Source: Poindextera sp035604135 (GTDB taxonomy: Bacteria > Pseudomonadota > Alphaproteobacteria > Caulobacterales > Caulobacteraceae). Taken from it: a stretch of DNA of 64,000 bases. Under the pieces are notes generated by a model. The model had not been told where the DNA came from and ran no database searches. It was given only the letters and a program-made list of their open reading frames with translations. A program made the translations under genes and the position numbers. The DNA is taken from positions 26,489 to 90,488 of the forward strand of contig DATNJB010000049.1 of the NCBI GenBank assembly GCA_035604135.1, in the 5' to 3' direction. This document shows, piece by piece, positions 7,754 through 16,707 of this stretch. How positions within the stretch are numbered: the stretch's first letter is position 1; every line of letters begins with the position of its first letter.

Positions 7754-8386
7754 TCAGGCCTTGACTTGCGGCAGCGCCGGCAGCCCGCCGAGGATCATCT
7801 GCACCGCGAACTCGACGGCGGCCGGGACGTCGATCGGCCGGCGTTCCAGCATCAGCTCGCCCACTTCCCGCGCGATGGCGATCGCGGCCGCGGCCAGATA
7901 GTCGACATCGACGTGTGGCCCGCGCTCGCGCTCGAGCACGTCGGCGAACGAGGCTTTCACCTGGTCGAACACCGCCTTCATTTCGGGCGTCTCGATGCGC
8001 ACGTGCGGATGCCGCTCGCCGCCGGGCGCAGAGGCCGCGACCATGGCCTGCTCGTCGACGAGGAAGGAGTAGTAGGCGCCGATGGCGCCGCGGACGTAGC
8101 CCGCGAAGTCGCTTGCCCGCTCGTATTCGGCGGCGAGGATCGGGCGAAAGCGCCGCGCGCCGTCATCGGACAGGGCCTCGTAGACCTCCTCCTTCGAGCG
8201 GTAATAGTTGTAGAATGCGCCGACTGAGAGGTTGGTGCGCCGGATGATGTCGCGGACGCTGGCCATTTCGTAGCCGAGTTCCGCGAACACCTGGCGGGCT
8301 GCGTCTAGGATGGCGCGCCGGTTGGCCGCCTTGGTCTGCTCGCGCTTGCCGGCTTGGCTTGGATTCAACAGATCGATGTCGCTCAC
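7754..8386 (-). CDS. TetR/AcrR family transcriptional regulator
   Basis: 210 aa. The N-terminal helix-turn-helix spans about residues 18-66: AILDAARQVFAELGYEMASV then LSVGAFYNYYRSKEEVYEAL, a textbook TetR DNA-binding domain. The remaining helices are the ligand-binding/dimer region and are not recognisable by ligand. It heads the minus-strand run with the hydrolase, quinone oxidoreductase and DmeF genes. It is the likely local repressor of that run, although I found no convincing palindrome in the 37 bases upstream. Confidence 0.9.
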   Translation of the reverse strand: MSDIDLLNPSQAGKREQTKAANRRAILDAARQVFAELGYEMASVRDIIRRTNLSVGAFYNYYRSKEEVYEALSDDGARRFRPILAAEYERASDFAGYVRGAIGAYYSFLVDEQAMVAASAPGGERHPHVRIETPEMKAVFDQVKASFADVLERERGPHVDVDYLAAAAIAIAREVGELMLERRPIDVPAAVEFAVQMILGGLPALPQVKA

Positions 8387-8423
8387 GCCGCGGCTCTTAG
8401 CAGGAATCGCGGGCGTCGTCCGC

Positions 8424-8879
8424 TTATCGCGCGGCGGTTGCGGTTGCGCTCGCGGGCGGGGCGACGGCCCCGTCCGGCTCTATCGGCATGTCGCAGGCGG
8501 CGACGCAGCGGCGCCAGGCGTCCGGACAGGTCGCGGCATTCTCGCCGGCGAGACAGAAGTAGTAGGGCTGGGCGCAAGCCAGCCGGCACGGCTCGGCATC
8601 GGTCGCGGCGGCGTTTGGGGCCGCCGGCGCAGCCCCGCGGCTCGGCGGGTGGGCGACCGCGGGCTGGATCGCGCTCGCCGCGGGCGGCGCAAGCGCGAGC
8701 TGGGGCGCGGAGGGCGGGGGCGACGGCGGCGGGACGGCTTGCGGGCCACGCAGGCCGGCGGGAACGGGTGGGTTCTGCGGGACGACGAGCAGCGGGCGGT
8801 GCACCTGGTCGCCGGCGGATGCGGCCATCAGGAAGATCGCCGCACTCGCGAGAAGCAGGACCCGTGCAAATCGACGCAT
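8424..8879 (-). CDS. Small secreted proline- and cysteine-rich protein, unknown function
   Basis: 151 aa. Residues 1-22 form a signal peptide (MRRF, then a hydrophobic core ending MAASA). A low-complexity stretch rich in Pro and Ala follows to about residue 95. The C-terminal part has six cysteines in the order CRLAC, YYFC, ATC, RRCVAAC, which suggests a small disulfide-bonded knot in the periplasm or outside the cell. I do not recognise the family. It lies alone between the TetR gene and the DUF72 gene, all on the minus strand. Codon use matches its neighbours and the cysteine pattern is too regular for a chance frame. Confidence 0.6.
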   Translation of the reverse strand: MRRFARVLLLASAAIFLMAASAGDQVHRPLLVVPQNPPVPAGLRGPQAVPPPSPPPSAPQLALAPPAASAIQPAVAHPPSRGAAPAAPNAAATDAEPCRLACAQPYYFCLAGENAATCPDAWRRCVAACDMPIEPDGAVAPPASATATAAR

Positions 8880-8932
8880 GGCGGCAAGCCTGCCGCCTTC
8901 CGCTTAAGGCCGCGTTAACCATAACCTCGCCG

Positions 8933-9748
8933 TCAGCCCAACCGCTCGATCAGCGCCATGGCGCCGGCCGGCGCGCGCACCTTCCCGTCGTGGATGATGA
9001 AGGCGAAGACGTCGCGCGGCCTGCCATCGGGCGCCTGGCTCGCGTCAGCGCACTCGAGGTCCTTCGGCCGACCGCCCTCGGCCCAAGTCTCCAGCCGCCG
9101 CGCCCAGGCGTCCAGCGCGTCGGGCGGATAGGCGGTGGCGATGTCGTCCGAGCCGGTCTGCAAGCGGGCGTAGACGAAGTCGGCGGTGACGTCGGCCAGC
9201 GACGGATAAGTGGCGTGGTCTGCGAACACCATCGCGACGCCGTGCTTGCGGAGCAGCGCCGCGAAGGCCGCATCGGCGAAGCTCGGATTGCGCACCTCGA
9301 TGCTGTGGCGAAGTGGAAGACCATCGACGTTGTCGGGCAGGAGCTCGAGGAAGGCGCCGAAGTCGGCCGCATCGAATTTCTTGCCCGGCGCGAATTGCCA
9401 GAGGATCGGCCCAAGCTTGTCGCCGAGTTCGCTCATGCCCTGGCGGAAGAAGTGCGCGATCGACTCGCCGGCTTCCGCCAACACGCGCCGGTTGGTGGTG
9501 AAGCGTGAGCCCTTCAGCGTGAAGATAAAGCCGTCTGGCGTGTCGGCGGCCCACTTGCGATAGCTCGCCGGCTTCTGCGAGCCGTAATAGGTGGCGTTGA
9601 TCTCGATCGCCGTCACATGCCGGCTCATGTAGGCGAGCTCGTCCTTCTGCGTCAGGTCCTCGGGGTAGAAGGCGCCGCGCCAGGGGGCGAAGGTCCACCC
9701 GCCAACGCCAACGCGAATCTCGCCGCGGTCGCTCATAACGCTGTTCAC
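8933..9748 (-). CDS. DUF72 (YecE-like) TIM-barrel protein
   Basis: 271 aa. VGVGGWTFAPWRGAFYP at the N-terminus, then TAIEINATYYGSQKPASYRKWA and FIFTLKGSRFTTNRRVL, are the hallmark segments of the DUF72/YecE family. Members fold as a TIM barrel resembling endonuclease IV-type enzymes. The biochemical function of the family is not settled. A second ATG at residue 5 (MSDRGEIRV) is an equally good start. It is divergent from the RND efflux operon, sharing a 217-base intergenic region. Confidence 0.88.
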   Translation of the reverse strand: MNSVMSDRGEIRVGVGGWTFAPWRGAFYPEDLTQKDELAYMSRHVTAIEINATYYGSQKPASYRKWAADTPDGFIFTLKGSRFTTNRRVLAEAGESIAHFFRQGMSELGDKLGPILWQFAPGKKFDAADFGAFLELLPDNVDGLPLRHSIEVRNPSFADAAFAALLRKHGVAMVFADHATYPSLADVTADFVYARLQTGSDDIATAYPPDALDAWARRLETWAEGGRPKDLECADASQAPDGRPRDVFAFIIHDGKVRAPAGAMALIERLG

Positions 9749-9835
9749 CTTCCTTGGTCGGCAGCCTAGAGTAGCGCCGGGCCAGCGCGGGGTCGCGGCG
9801 CATAGACGCGGCGTAAATTAATTCAGGTCTAAGAG

Positions 9836-9845
9836 TTCATATGAA
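9836..9845. promoter_or_regulatory. AT-rich palindrome in divergent DUF72/RND intergenic region
   Basis: TTCATATGAA is a perfect 10-bp palindrome within an AT-rich island (about 9813-9860) that stands out from the GC-rich surroundings. A GAATC (CcrM-type GANTC) site overlaps at 9843-9847. It lies about 120 bases before the efflux operon start and could hold its promoter and operator. The evidence is composition and symmetry only. Confidence 0.3.
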
Positions 9846-9965
9846 TCATTCTTAACGGGATAATCCGGCCTGTCGCGCGTACCTCAGGGCCGTGGCGCGG
9901 GGTCCGGGCGAGCCATTCGGTCGGGTCAGTCGCGCCGGCGCCCTTCGAAACCACGAGCCTTTCAG

Positions 9966-11414
9966 ATGCGTTTTCGCCTCCTGTCGCTCTTGCTGTTGCC
10001 GCCGCTTGCCGGCTGCGCCCTTGGCCCGCGCGTGCCTGTGCCCGACACCCACACGCCCGCCGCCTTCGAGGCGCCAAGCGACGTCACCCAGGTCGGGGTC
10101 CCGCTTCAACGCTGGTGGGGCGTCTACAACGACCCGCAGCTCCAATCGCTGGTCGACGAGGCGCTCGCGAACGCGCCCGACGCCCGGTCGGCGCGCGCGA
10201 GGCTGGACGAAGCGATCGCGGTCCGGTCCGAAGCGCTCGACGCCTACAATCCGCAAGGCGCGCTGCAGGGATCCGCGACCGAGGTCGACACCGGTTCGAT
10301 CGGCAAGGCGCCGGTGCTCAATCTCGGGCCGCTCGGCCAGATCCCGCTCACCACCACAGGCGCGTCGAACCAGGCGCAGTTGAACTTCGACGTAAGCTGG
10401 GAGATCGACCTCTTCGGCCGTCGCGCGACAACGCGGCGAAAGGCGAACGCCGACTTGGCGGCGGCGCGCTTCGACTACGAAGCGACGCGCACCAGTCTGG
10501 CCGCCAACGTCGCCGACCAGTTGTTCCAGGCCCGCGGGCTGGCCATCCAGCTCGCCGACGCCCAGGAAGAAGCGCGCATCGAGCGCGAGCTCGCGCGGGT
10601 CGCGCGAGCGAAGGCCGACCACGGCTTGGGCGCGGCCTCGGACGCCGACGAGGCCGACTCAGAGCTCGCCCAGTCGGACGCGCAGGTCAAAGACCTGGAG
10701 AGCCAGTTGCATGCCGCCCGCCGCACTCTTCTTGTCCTCGCCGGCAAGGGTGTCGATCCCCTCGACAGCTTGCCGGCCGCCGCCGAGGCGGGCACGCCGC
10801 CGATGGTCCCGCTGACCGTGCCAGGCGAGCTTCTGGCCCGGCGTCCCGACGTGCGCGAGGCGTCGGCCGAACTCCGCTCTGCCACCGGAGAGCTCAAGCT
10901 GGACGAACTAGCCCTCTTCCCCAAGTTCACGCTCACGCCTGGCGTTGGCCTAACCTCGACGCCTGAGTTCGGCACGAACCTGGTTAGCGACGCCTGGTCG
11001 CTCGGGCTCGGCTTGGCTCAGCCGATCCTGGATATGCCGCGGCTGAAGTCGGAGATTCGCGCGCAAGGCGCCCGCGCGGATCAGGCCGTGATCGCCTATG
11101 AGAAGGCGGTGCAGACGGCCTATGGCGAGTCGGAAAACGCTCTGGTGAAGCTCTCCTCGGACGAGGCGCGGGTGAAACTTCTGACCACCGGCGAGGTCGA
11201 AGCCCGCCGGGCTTATGACGCGTCGCGGACCCGTTATGGGGCCGGGATCGACGACCTGACGGCGGTGCTGACTGCGGAGCGGACGTGGCAGAGCGCGCGC
11301 GCCGCGCTTACCGGCGCTCAGGTCGCGGCGCTGACGAGTTCGGTGACGGCGTTCAAGGCTTTAGGCGGTGGATGGGACCCGGCGACGCCGGTGGAGGAGC
11401 AGGCGAGTCGATGA
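9966..11414 (+). CDS. RND efflux outer-membrane factor (NodT/OprM type)
   Basis: 482 aa outer-membrane channel of a tripartite drug exporter. The signal sequence ends in the lipobox LAGC (Cys17), so it is a lipoprotein. Two repeated TolC-like halves follow, with the family segments QRWWGVYNDPQLQSLVDEAL, NFDVSWEIDLFGR and, in the second half, LLARRPDVREASAELRSATGELKLDE. It trimerises and docks to the adaptor encoded next. The stop overlaps the adaptor start by four bases (ATGA), indicating one operon. No clear Shine-Dalgarno sequence precedes the ATG. Confidence 0.93.
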   Translation: MRFRLLSLLLLPPLAGCALGPRVPVPDTHTPAAFEAPSDVTQVGVPLQRWWGVYNDPQLQSLVDEALANAPDARSARARLDEAIAVRSEALDAYNPQGALQGSATEVDTGSIGKAPVLNLGPLGQIPLTTTGASNQAQLNFDVSWEIDLFGRRATTRRKANADLAAARFDYEATRTSLAANVADQLFQARGLAIQLADAQEEARIERELARVARAKADHGLGAASDADEADSELAQSDAQVKDLESQLHAARRTLLVLAGKGVDPLDSLPAAAEAGTPPMVPLTVPGELLARRPDVREASAELRSATGELKLDELALFPKFTLTPGVGLTSTPEFGTNLVSDAWSLGLGLAQPILDMPRLKSEIRAQGARADQAVIAYEKAVQTAYGESENALVKLSSDEARVKLLTTGEVEARRAYDASRTRYGAGIDDLTAVLTAERTWQSARAALTGAQVAALTSSVTAFKALGGGWDPATPVEEQASR

Positions 11415-12514
11415 GGTTATCGCGCTGGCCGGCTTTGGCGACGCTCGCGTTCGCCGCGAGTCTCGCTCTTGCCGCCTGCGACTCCAAGCCGGCGCCGTCG
11501 GCCAGCGACACGGGCGCGCGCACCGTGCGGGTCGCCGCTATTGAAGTGCGGCCGCTGTCGGGCGGGCTCGAGACGTCGGGCATCCTGGTTTCGCGCGAGG
11601 AGGCCGCCGTCAACGCCGAGCAGCTCTTGTCGGGCTATCGGGTGCTGAGGGTGTTCGTCGAGCCCGACGCCACTGTCGCCAAGGGCCAGCCGCTGGTGCA
11701 GCTGGACGATACCTTGTTGCGCTCGCAAATGGCTCAAGCGGAGGCGCAAGTCGCTCAACAGCGCGTCGCCGCCGAGCAGGCCGACCAGCAGGCGGCCGAC
11801 GTGTCCGGCCCCGACATGGCGGGCGTGCTCTCGAAGGAGGCGATCGACCAGAGGCGCTTCGCGGCGCGGAGCGCCCATGCCACCCTCGACGCTCAGATCG
11901 CGGTGCTGCGCGACCTTGAGCAGCGCGACGCGCGGATGGTCATCCGCGCGCCTGTCGCGGGCCTGGTCCTGACCCGCAACATCAGGCCGGGCGATGTGGC
12001 CAGCGCCAGCGCCCAGACGCCGATGTTTACGCTGGCGCGCGACAGCCTCGTCGAGCTCGCCGCGCAGGTGGCGGAAGGCGACCTGGCCGGGATCCGCGTC
12101 GGCGACGCGGTCGAGGTGAAGCTGCCGGACGGGACGAGCGTCATGGGCTCGGTCCGGCTCGTCGAACCCTCGGTCGACCCGCAGACCAAGCTCGGCCTGG
12201 TTCATGTCCGCCTGCCGGTGCGGCCCGATCTTAGGCCCGGCGGCTATGGTCGCGCCATCTTCACCGGGCTCGTGCGCAGCGTTCCGGTCGCGCCCGAGGC
12301 CGCGATCCGCTACGACGCGGACGGAGCTTCGGTCATGCAGGTCGCCGCGGACAATCACGTGCATCAGGTGCCGGTGCGAACGGGCGAACACGAGGGCGGC
12401 TACGTCGAGATCGTCGCCGGGCCTCCGACCGGCTCGCGCGTGCTGCTCGGCGGCTCGGCCTTCGTGCTGCCGGGCGACCTCGTTCGTCCGATCGTGGACG
12501 CCGGGACGCCCTGA
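11411..12514 (+). CDS. RND efflux periplasmic adaptor (HlyD/MFP family)
   Basis: 367 aa from ATG 11411, chosen because it overlaps the previous stop and gives a lipoprotein signal with lipobox LAAC (Cys23). The order is typical: beta-barrel/lipoyl half (VEPDATVAKGQPLVQLDDTLLRSQMAQ), a coiled-coil hairpin rich in Ala and Gln (about 105-165), the second lipoyl half (DARMVIRAPVAGLVLTRNI), then the barrel and membrane-proximal domains. It links the inner-membrane pump to the outer-membrane factor. It shares one base with the pump gene (TGATG). Confidence 0.93.
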   Translation: MRLSRWPALATLAFAASLALAACDSKPAPSASDTGARTVRVAAIEVRPLSGGLETSGILVSREEAAVNAEQLLSGYRVLRVFVEPDATVAKGQPLVQLDDTLLRSQMAQAEAQVAQQRVAAEQADQQAADVSGPDMAGVLSKEAIDQRRFAARSAHATLDAQIAVLRDLEQRDARMVIRAPVAGLVLTRNIRPGDVASASAQTPMFTLARDSLVELAAQVAEGDLAGIRVGDAVEVKLPDGTSVMGSVRLVEPSVDPQTKLGLVHVRLPVRPDLRPGGYGRAIFTGLVRSVPVAPEAAIRYDADGASVMQVAADNHVHQVPVRTGEHEGGYVEIVAGPPTGSRVLLGGSAFVLPGDLVRPIVDAGTP

Positions 12515-15500
12515 TGGCCGAACTCAGGCTCTCCACCTGGGGGATCAAGAATCCGATTCCCGTGGCGCTGCTGTTCCTGGCGGCGGTAATGGCCGGCGCG
12601 ATCTCCTACACCTTCCTGCCGATCAAGCAGTTTCCGAACGTCGTCTTTCCGGCCGTGCTCGTGATCGTCACCGACAACGGCGCCGCGCCGCAGGAGATCA
12701 AGACCCAGATCACCCGCCCGATCGAGGACGCGATGGCCGGCATCGCCGGCGTCCGCGATATGCAGTCGCAGATCGCTGAGGGGTCGTCGACCACCGAGGT
12801 GGAGTTCGAGCTCGGCGAGGACCTGCAGAAGGTCACGGACGAGGTGCGCCAGCGGGTCGACCAGACCCGGGTGAACCTGCCGCGGGAGATCGACCCGCCG
12901 ACGGTCCAGCGCATCGAGATCGATTCGCAGCCGATCCTGACCTACGCCGTCGCCTCGCCTGACATGTCGGACAGCCAGCTCTCCTGGTTCGTCGACGACA
13001 CCATCTCGCGGTCGCTGCAGAGCGCGAAGGGCGTGGCCCAGGTCAGCCGTGTGGGCGGCGTCGACCGTGAGATCAACGTTCTCATCGATCCCGACCGAAT
13101 GGCAGCGCAGGGTCTGACGGCGACTCAGCTGAACGGCGCGCTTGCCGCCTTCAACGCCAACATCCCGGGCGGGCGCGTGGACGTCGGGGGGCGGGAGCAG
13201 ACGGTCCGCGTGCTGGGCGAGGCGCTGACCGTCGCTCGCTTGCGCGACCTCACCATCCCGACCGCCGGCGGGCGGTTCGTGAAACTGTCGGACGTGGCCG
13301 ACGTCGGTGACGGGGCCAGCGAGCCACGCGGCTTCGCGCGGCTGAACGACCGGCCGGTGGTCGGCTTCCAGGTGCTCAAGACCAACGACGCCAGCGAGGT
13401 GGTGACCGAGGACAACGTCAAGCAGGCCATCGTCAAGCTCAAACAGCAGTACCCGAGCGTCAGCTTCACCGAAGTTTTCTCGACCGTCGACAACACCCGT
13501 GCGACCTACGAGGCGACGCTCAGAACCATGTTCGAAGGGATGGCGCTGGCCGCGCTTGTCGTCTTCCTCTTCCTGCGCGACTGGCGCTCCACCGCCATCG
13601 TCGCGGTGGCCATGCCCGTGTCGCTGATCCCGACCTTCCTGGCCATGGCTGTGCTCGGGTTCAGCCTGAACATCGTCACGCTGCTCGCGCTTACGCTGGT
13701 CATCGGCATCCTGGTCGACGACGCCATCGTCGAGATCGAGAACATCCAGAAACGCGTGCAAGCCGGCGCGAGACCCTATCGGGCCTCCATGGAGGGCGCC
13801 GACCAGATCGGGCTCGCCGTCATCGCAACGACAGCGGCCATCGTCGTGGTGTTCGCGCCCGTATCCTTCATGGGCTCGATCCCGGGGCAGTTCTTCAAGG
13901 AATTCGGCTTCACGGTCGTGATCTCTGTGCTGTTCTCGCTGCTGGTCGCGCGCCTGCTCACGCCCCTGCTTGCGGCCTACTTCCTCAAGCCGTCTGCGGT
14001 CCCGCGTCCGCGCGGCGACCTTCGCCCCTTCTACCGTCGAAGCCTCGACTGGGCGCTCTCGCATCGCTGGATCATGACCGGCGTCGGGGCGATCGTGGTG
14101 GTGCTGACGCTCGCCATCCTCGGGGTCGGCCTGCCGACCGGGGTCCAGCCGCCCGCCAACCCGGACTATATGTTCGTCGGGATCCAGGGGCCGCCAGGCG
14201 CCACACTGGCGGACATGCAGCGGATCGAGACTGAGACCACCGCCCTCATCAAGGCGCACGTGCCCGAGGCGTCTGAGATCTTCGTCCAGGTCGGTTCGGT
14301 CGCCGGCGAGGGCTTCGGCGGCGGCGGCGCGGGCGCGGGCCTATCGTCCGGAACCGTCACAGTCGTGCTCAGGGGCGACCGGCAGCGGACGGTCAACCAG
14401 ATCAGCGACGCGCTGCGCCCCTATCTGCGCGACATCCCCGACGCGCGCGTCTCGATCCAGGGCGGCGGCTTTGGCGCTGCGTCGGTCCAGATCGTGCTCA
14501 CCAGCGACGACTCCGTTGCGCTGCAGCGGACCGGCGAGGAGCTGCAGCGCGAGATGCGCACCCTGCGCAATCTCGCCGACCCCCGGCCCGCCCTGCCGCC
14601 GATCGGACCGGAGATCGCTATTCGGCCCAAGCCCGACCAGGCGTCGCGTCTCGGCGTCACCGTGGAGTCGATCGCCACCATCGCGCGGGTGGCGACGTTG
14701 GGCGACATCGACGCCAACGTGCCCAAGCTGACCGACGGCGAGCGGCGCGTGCCGATCCGGGTGCGTCTGCCGGCCAACGCCCGCACCGACATCGACATGA
14801 TCCGCGCGCTGCAGATCCCGACGGCCTCGGGCGCCACGACGCCGCTCTCCAGTGTCGCCGACGTCGATTTCCAGGCGGGTCCCGCCGTGATCGAGCGCTA
14901 TGGCCGACGCGACGAGCTCGCGATCGATGCGGACCTCACCAACGGCGCGCAGATCGGCCAGGGTCTCGCCGAGGTCAATCACCTGCCGATCATGCGCCAC
15001 CTGCCGCCGGGCGTTGAGCCGGCGACGCTCGGGCAACAACAGGAGTACGTCGACCTCTTCAGCGCGCTGTTCCTGGCCTTCGTTACCGGCGTCAGTCTGA
15101 TCTACGGTGTTCTGGTCTTGCTGTTCCGCAGCTTCTTCAAGCCGGTGATCATCATCGGCGCCTTGCCGCTGGCCCTCTTCGGCGCGGCTTTCGCGCTGTT
15201 CGTCACGCGGGAATCGCTCTCCATCCCCTCGTTGATCGGCGTCCTGATGCTGCTCGGGATCGCGGCCAAGAACTCGATCCTGCTCGTCGAATACGCCATC
15301 GAGCGCGAACGCGACGGGATGCCCCAGCGCCAGGCGATCATGGAGGCTTGCCGCGAGCGTGCGCGGCCGATCATCATGACCAGCCTCGCAATGATCGCGG
15401 GCATGCTGCCGACGGCGTTCGCGCTCGGAAAGGGCTCGGAGTTCCGCCAGCCCATGGCCATCGCGGTGATCGGCGGGCTGATCACCTCGACGGTGCTTTC

Positions 15501-15678
15501 GCTCTTGATGGTGCCGGTGATCTACGAGGTTCTCGACGACATCGAACACTGGCTCGTGCCCAAGCTCGGCCGGTTGATCACGCCGAGGGAAGCGCCGCCG
15601 CCGCCTCCGGAGCACGGCGTGCCGGAACGCGAGCCCATCGGCGCCGTGGCCCGCCCGCCGATCTCGGTGGCCGAGTAG
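12514..15678 (+). CDS. RND efflux inner-membrane pump (AcrB/HAE1-like)
   Basis: 1054 aa proton-driven exporter. The start MAELRLSTWGIKNPIPVALLFL and the segment FPNVVFPAVLVIVTDNGAAPQEI are typical. TM4 carries LVIGILVDDAIVEIENIQ, the paired Asp residues of the proton relay, and the second half has the matching IGVLMLLGIAAKNSILLVEYA. There are two large periplasmic loops, as in the family. QPPANPDYMFVGIQGPPGAT marks the porter region of loop 2. The substrate may be drugs, bile-like compounds or solvents; the sequence alone does not say. Its stop abuts the convergent deacetylase stop with no gap. Confidence 0.94.
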   Translation: MAELRLSTWGIKNPIPVALLFLAAVMAGAISYTFLPIKQFPNVVFPAVLVIVTDNGAAPQEIKTQITRPIEDAMAGIAGVRDMQSQIAEGSSTTEVEFELGEDLQKVTDEVRQRVDQTRVNLPREIDPPTVQRIEIDSQPILTYAVASPDMSDSQLSWFVDDTISRSLQSAKGVAQVSRVGGVDREINVLIDPDRMAAQGLTATQLNGALAAFNANIPGGRVDVGGREQTVRVLGEALTVARLRDLTIPTAGGRFVKLSDVADVGDGASEPRGFARLNDRPVVGFQVLKTNDASEVVTEDNVKQAIVKLKQQYPSVSFTEVFSTVDNTRATYEATLRTMFEGMALAALVVFLFLRDWRSTAIVAVAMPVSLIPTFLAMAVLGFSLNIVTLLALTLVIGILVDDAIVEIENIQKRVQAGARPYRASMEGADQIGLAVIATTAAIVVVFAPVSFMGSIPGQFFKEFGFTVVISVLFSLLVARLLTPLLAAYFLKPSAVPRPRGDLRPFYRRSLDWALSHRWIMTGVGAIVVVLTLAILGVGLPTGVQPPANPDYMFVGIQGPPGATLADMQRIETETTALIKAHVPEASEIFVQVGSVAGEGFGGGGAGAGLSSGTVTVVLRGDRQRTVNQISDALRPYLRDIPDARVSIQGGGFGAASVQIVLTSDDSVALQRTGEELQREMRTLRNLADPRPALPPIGPEIAIRPKPDQASRLGVTVESIATIARVATLGDIDANVPKLTDGERRVPIRVRLPANARTDIDMIRALQIPTASGATTPLSSVADVDFQAGPAVIERYGRRDELAIDADLTNGAQIGQGLAEVNHLPIMRHLPPGVEPATLGQQQEYVDLFSALFLAFVTGVSLIYGVLVLLFRSFFKPVIIIGALPLALFGAAFALFVTRESLSIPSLIGVLMLLGIAAKNSILLVEYAIERERDGMPQRQAIMEACRERARPIIMTSLAMIAGMLPTAFALGKGSEFRQPMAIAVIGGLITSTVLSLLMVPVIYEVLDDIEHWLVPKLGRLITPREAPPPPPEHGVPEREPIGAVARPPISVAE

Positions 15679-16533
15679 CTACCGTCCCCGCTCGCTCCGG
15701 CCGTTTGGATAGCGGGCGCGGTATTCGTCGACGGCCTGCTCCATGGTGACGAACCGCGCGCCGGCGCCCGCAAGCTTGCCGATCAACCCGTCCAGCATGA
15801 TCAGCCGGTGCCCGCGGCCGATCACATGCGGGTGGAAGGTGTAGGTCAAGACGCCCCAGTCGTAGTGCTCGGCCATGAAGGCGAAGTCGGCGAACCAGTT
15901 CGCCCCGACCAGGTCGGCATTCATCAGGCCGGCCTGCAGCACGCTCGGCGTGCGCATGTATTCGAACACCGGATAGTCGTCCAACGACCAGCTAATCGGC
16001 ATCTCCACCAGCGCGGTGTCGGCGCCATAGCGGATCGGCTCGTGCAGAGTGACCACGTCGCCGTCGCGCGCCTGGTAGGGCAGGTAGTCGTGCCCCATCA
16101 GGCTCGAGTCGTAGACGAAACCGTGCTTGAGCAGGAGCTCGATCGAATGCGGGCTTAAGTCCCAGGCCGGCGAGCGATAGCCCCGCGCCTTGCGGCCGGT
16201 CAGCGATTTGACCGCTTCGTCCCCGCGCGCGAGCTCGCGCTCTTCCTCCTCGCGCCCCAGGCTCGCCGGGACCCGATGCGTCCAGCCGTGATGGCCGATC
16301 TCGTGGCCGGCCGCGTGCACCGACGCCACTGAGGCGGGGTAGGTCTCGATCGTGTGGCCGGGGATGAACCAGGTCGAGGCGATCGAATGTTTGCCGAGCA
16401 GCGCCAGCAGACGCTCGGTCGCCACCATGCCGAAATCGCCTCTGGAGATCATCGTCGGCGTCGTCATCTCGCGCGCGATCATCGGCGAGGCGTTGTCGTG
16501 GTCGAAGGTCAGGCAGACGAAGTGTTGCGGCAT
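15679..16533 (-). CDS. Polysaccharide deacetylase family protein (NodB fold)
   Basis: 284 aa. I start at ATG 16533 (MPQHFVCLTFDHDNA); the frame extends 52 codons further but that part is not protein-like. Metal-binding motifs are visible: TFDHD near residue 10 and GHEIGHHGWTHR (HxxxH type) near residue 95, followed by the GYRSPAWDLS arm. This combination resembles the PuuE/allantoinase-like cytosolic branch more than cell-wall deacetylases. No signal peptide is present. The substrate is unknown. It is convergent with the RND pump and divergent from the carboxylesterase. Confidence 0.88.
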   Translation of the reverse strand: MPQHFVCLTFDHDNASPMIAREMTTPTMISRGDFGMVATERLLALLGKHSIASTWFIPGHTIETYPASVASVHAAGHEIGHHGWTHRVPASLGREEEERELARGDEAVKSLTGRKARGYRSPAWDLSPHSIELLLKHGFVYDSSLMGHDYLPYQARDGDVVTLHEPIRYGADTALVEMPISWSLDDYPVFEYMRTPSVLQAGLMNADLVGANWFADFAFMAEHYDWGVLTYTFHPHVIGRGHRLIMLDGLIGKLAGAGARFVTMEQAVDEYRARYPNGRSERGR

Positions 16534-16707
16534 GCGAGGGCCTCGGCGGGATCTTTGGCGAATCGATTTGGACCGAGGCGGCCGCGAAGCGCAAACGGCC
16601 TTGCGCGGCCGGCGCTTTCCGTGGCGGAATGAGCCGGCTAATTCGAGAATGTCATCCGACCGGCGGCTAAAGACGACGGCGGCGCTCATTCAAGGGAGAT
16701 CAGACGC

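Noticed and set aside
12400..14259. Long minus-strand open frame opposite the RND pump (619 codons)
   Set aside because: It is antisense to a clear RND pump, very rich in Arg, Asp and His, and lacks any domain. Long shadow frames are expected in DNA this GC-rich.
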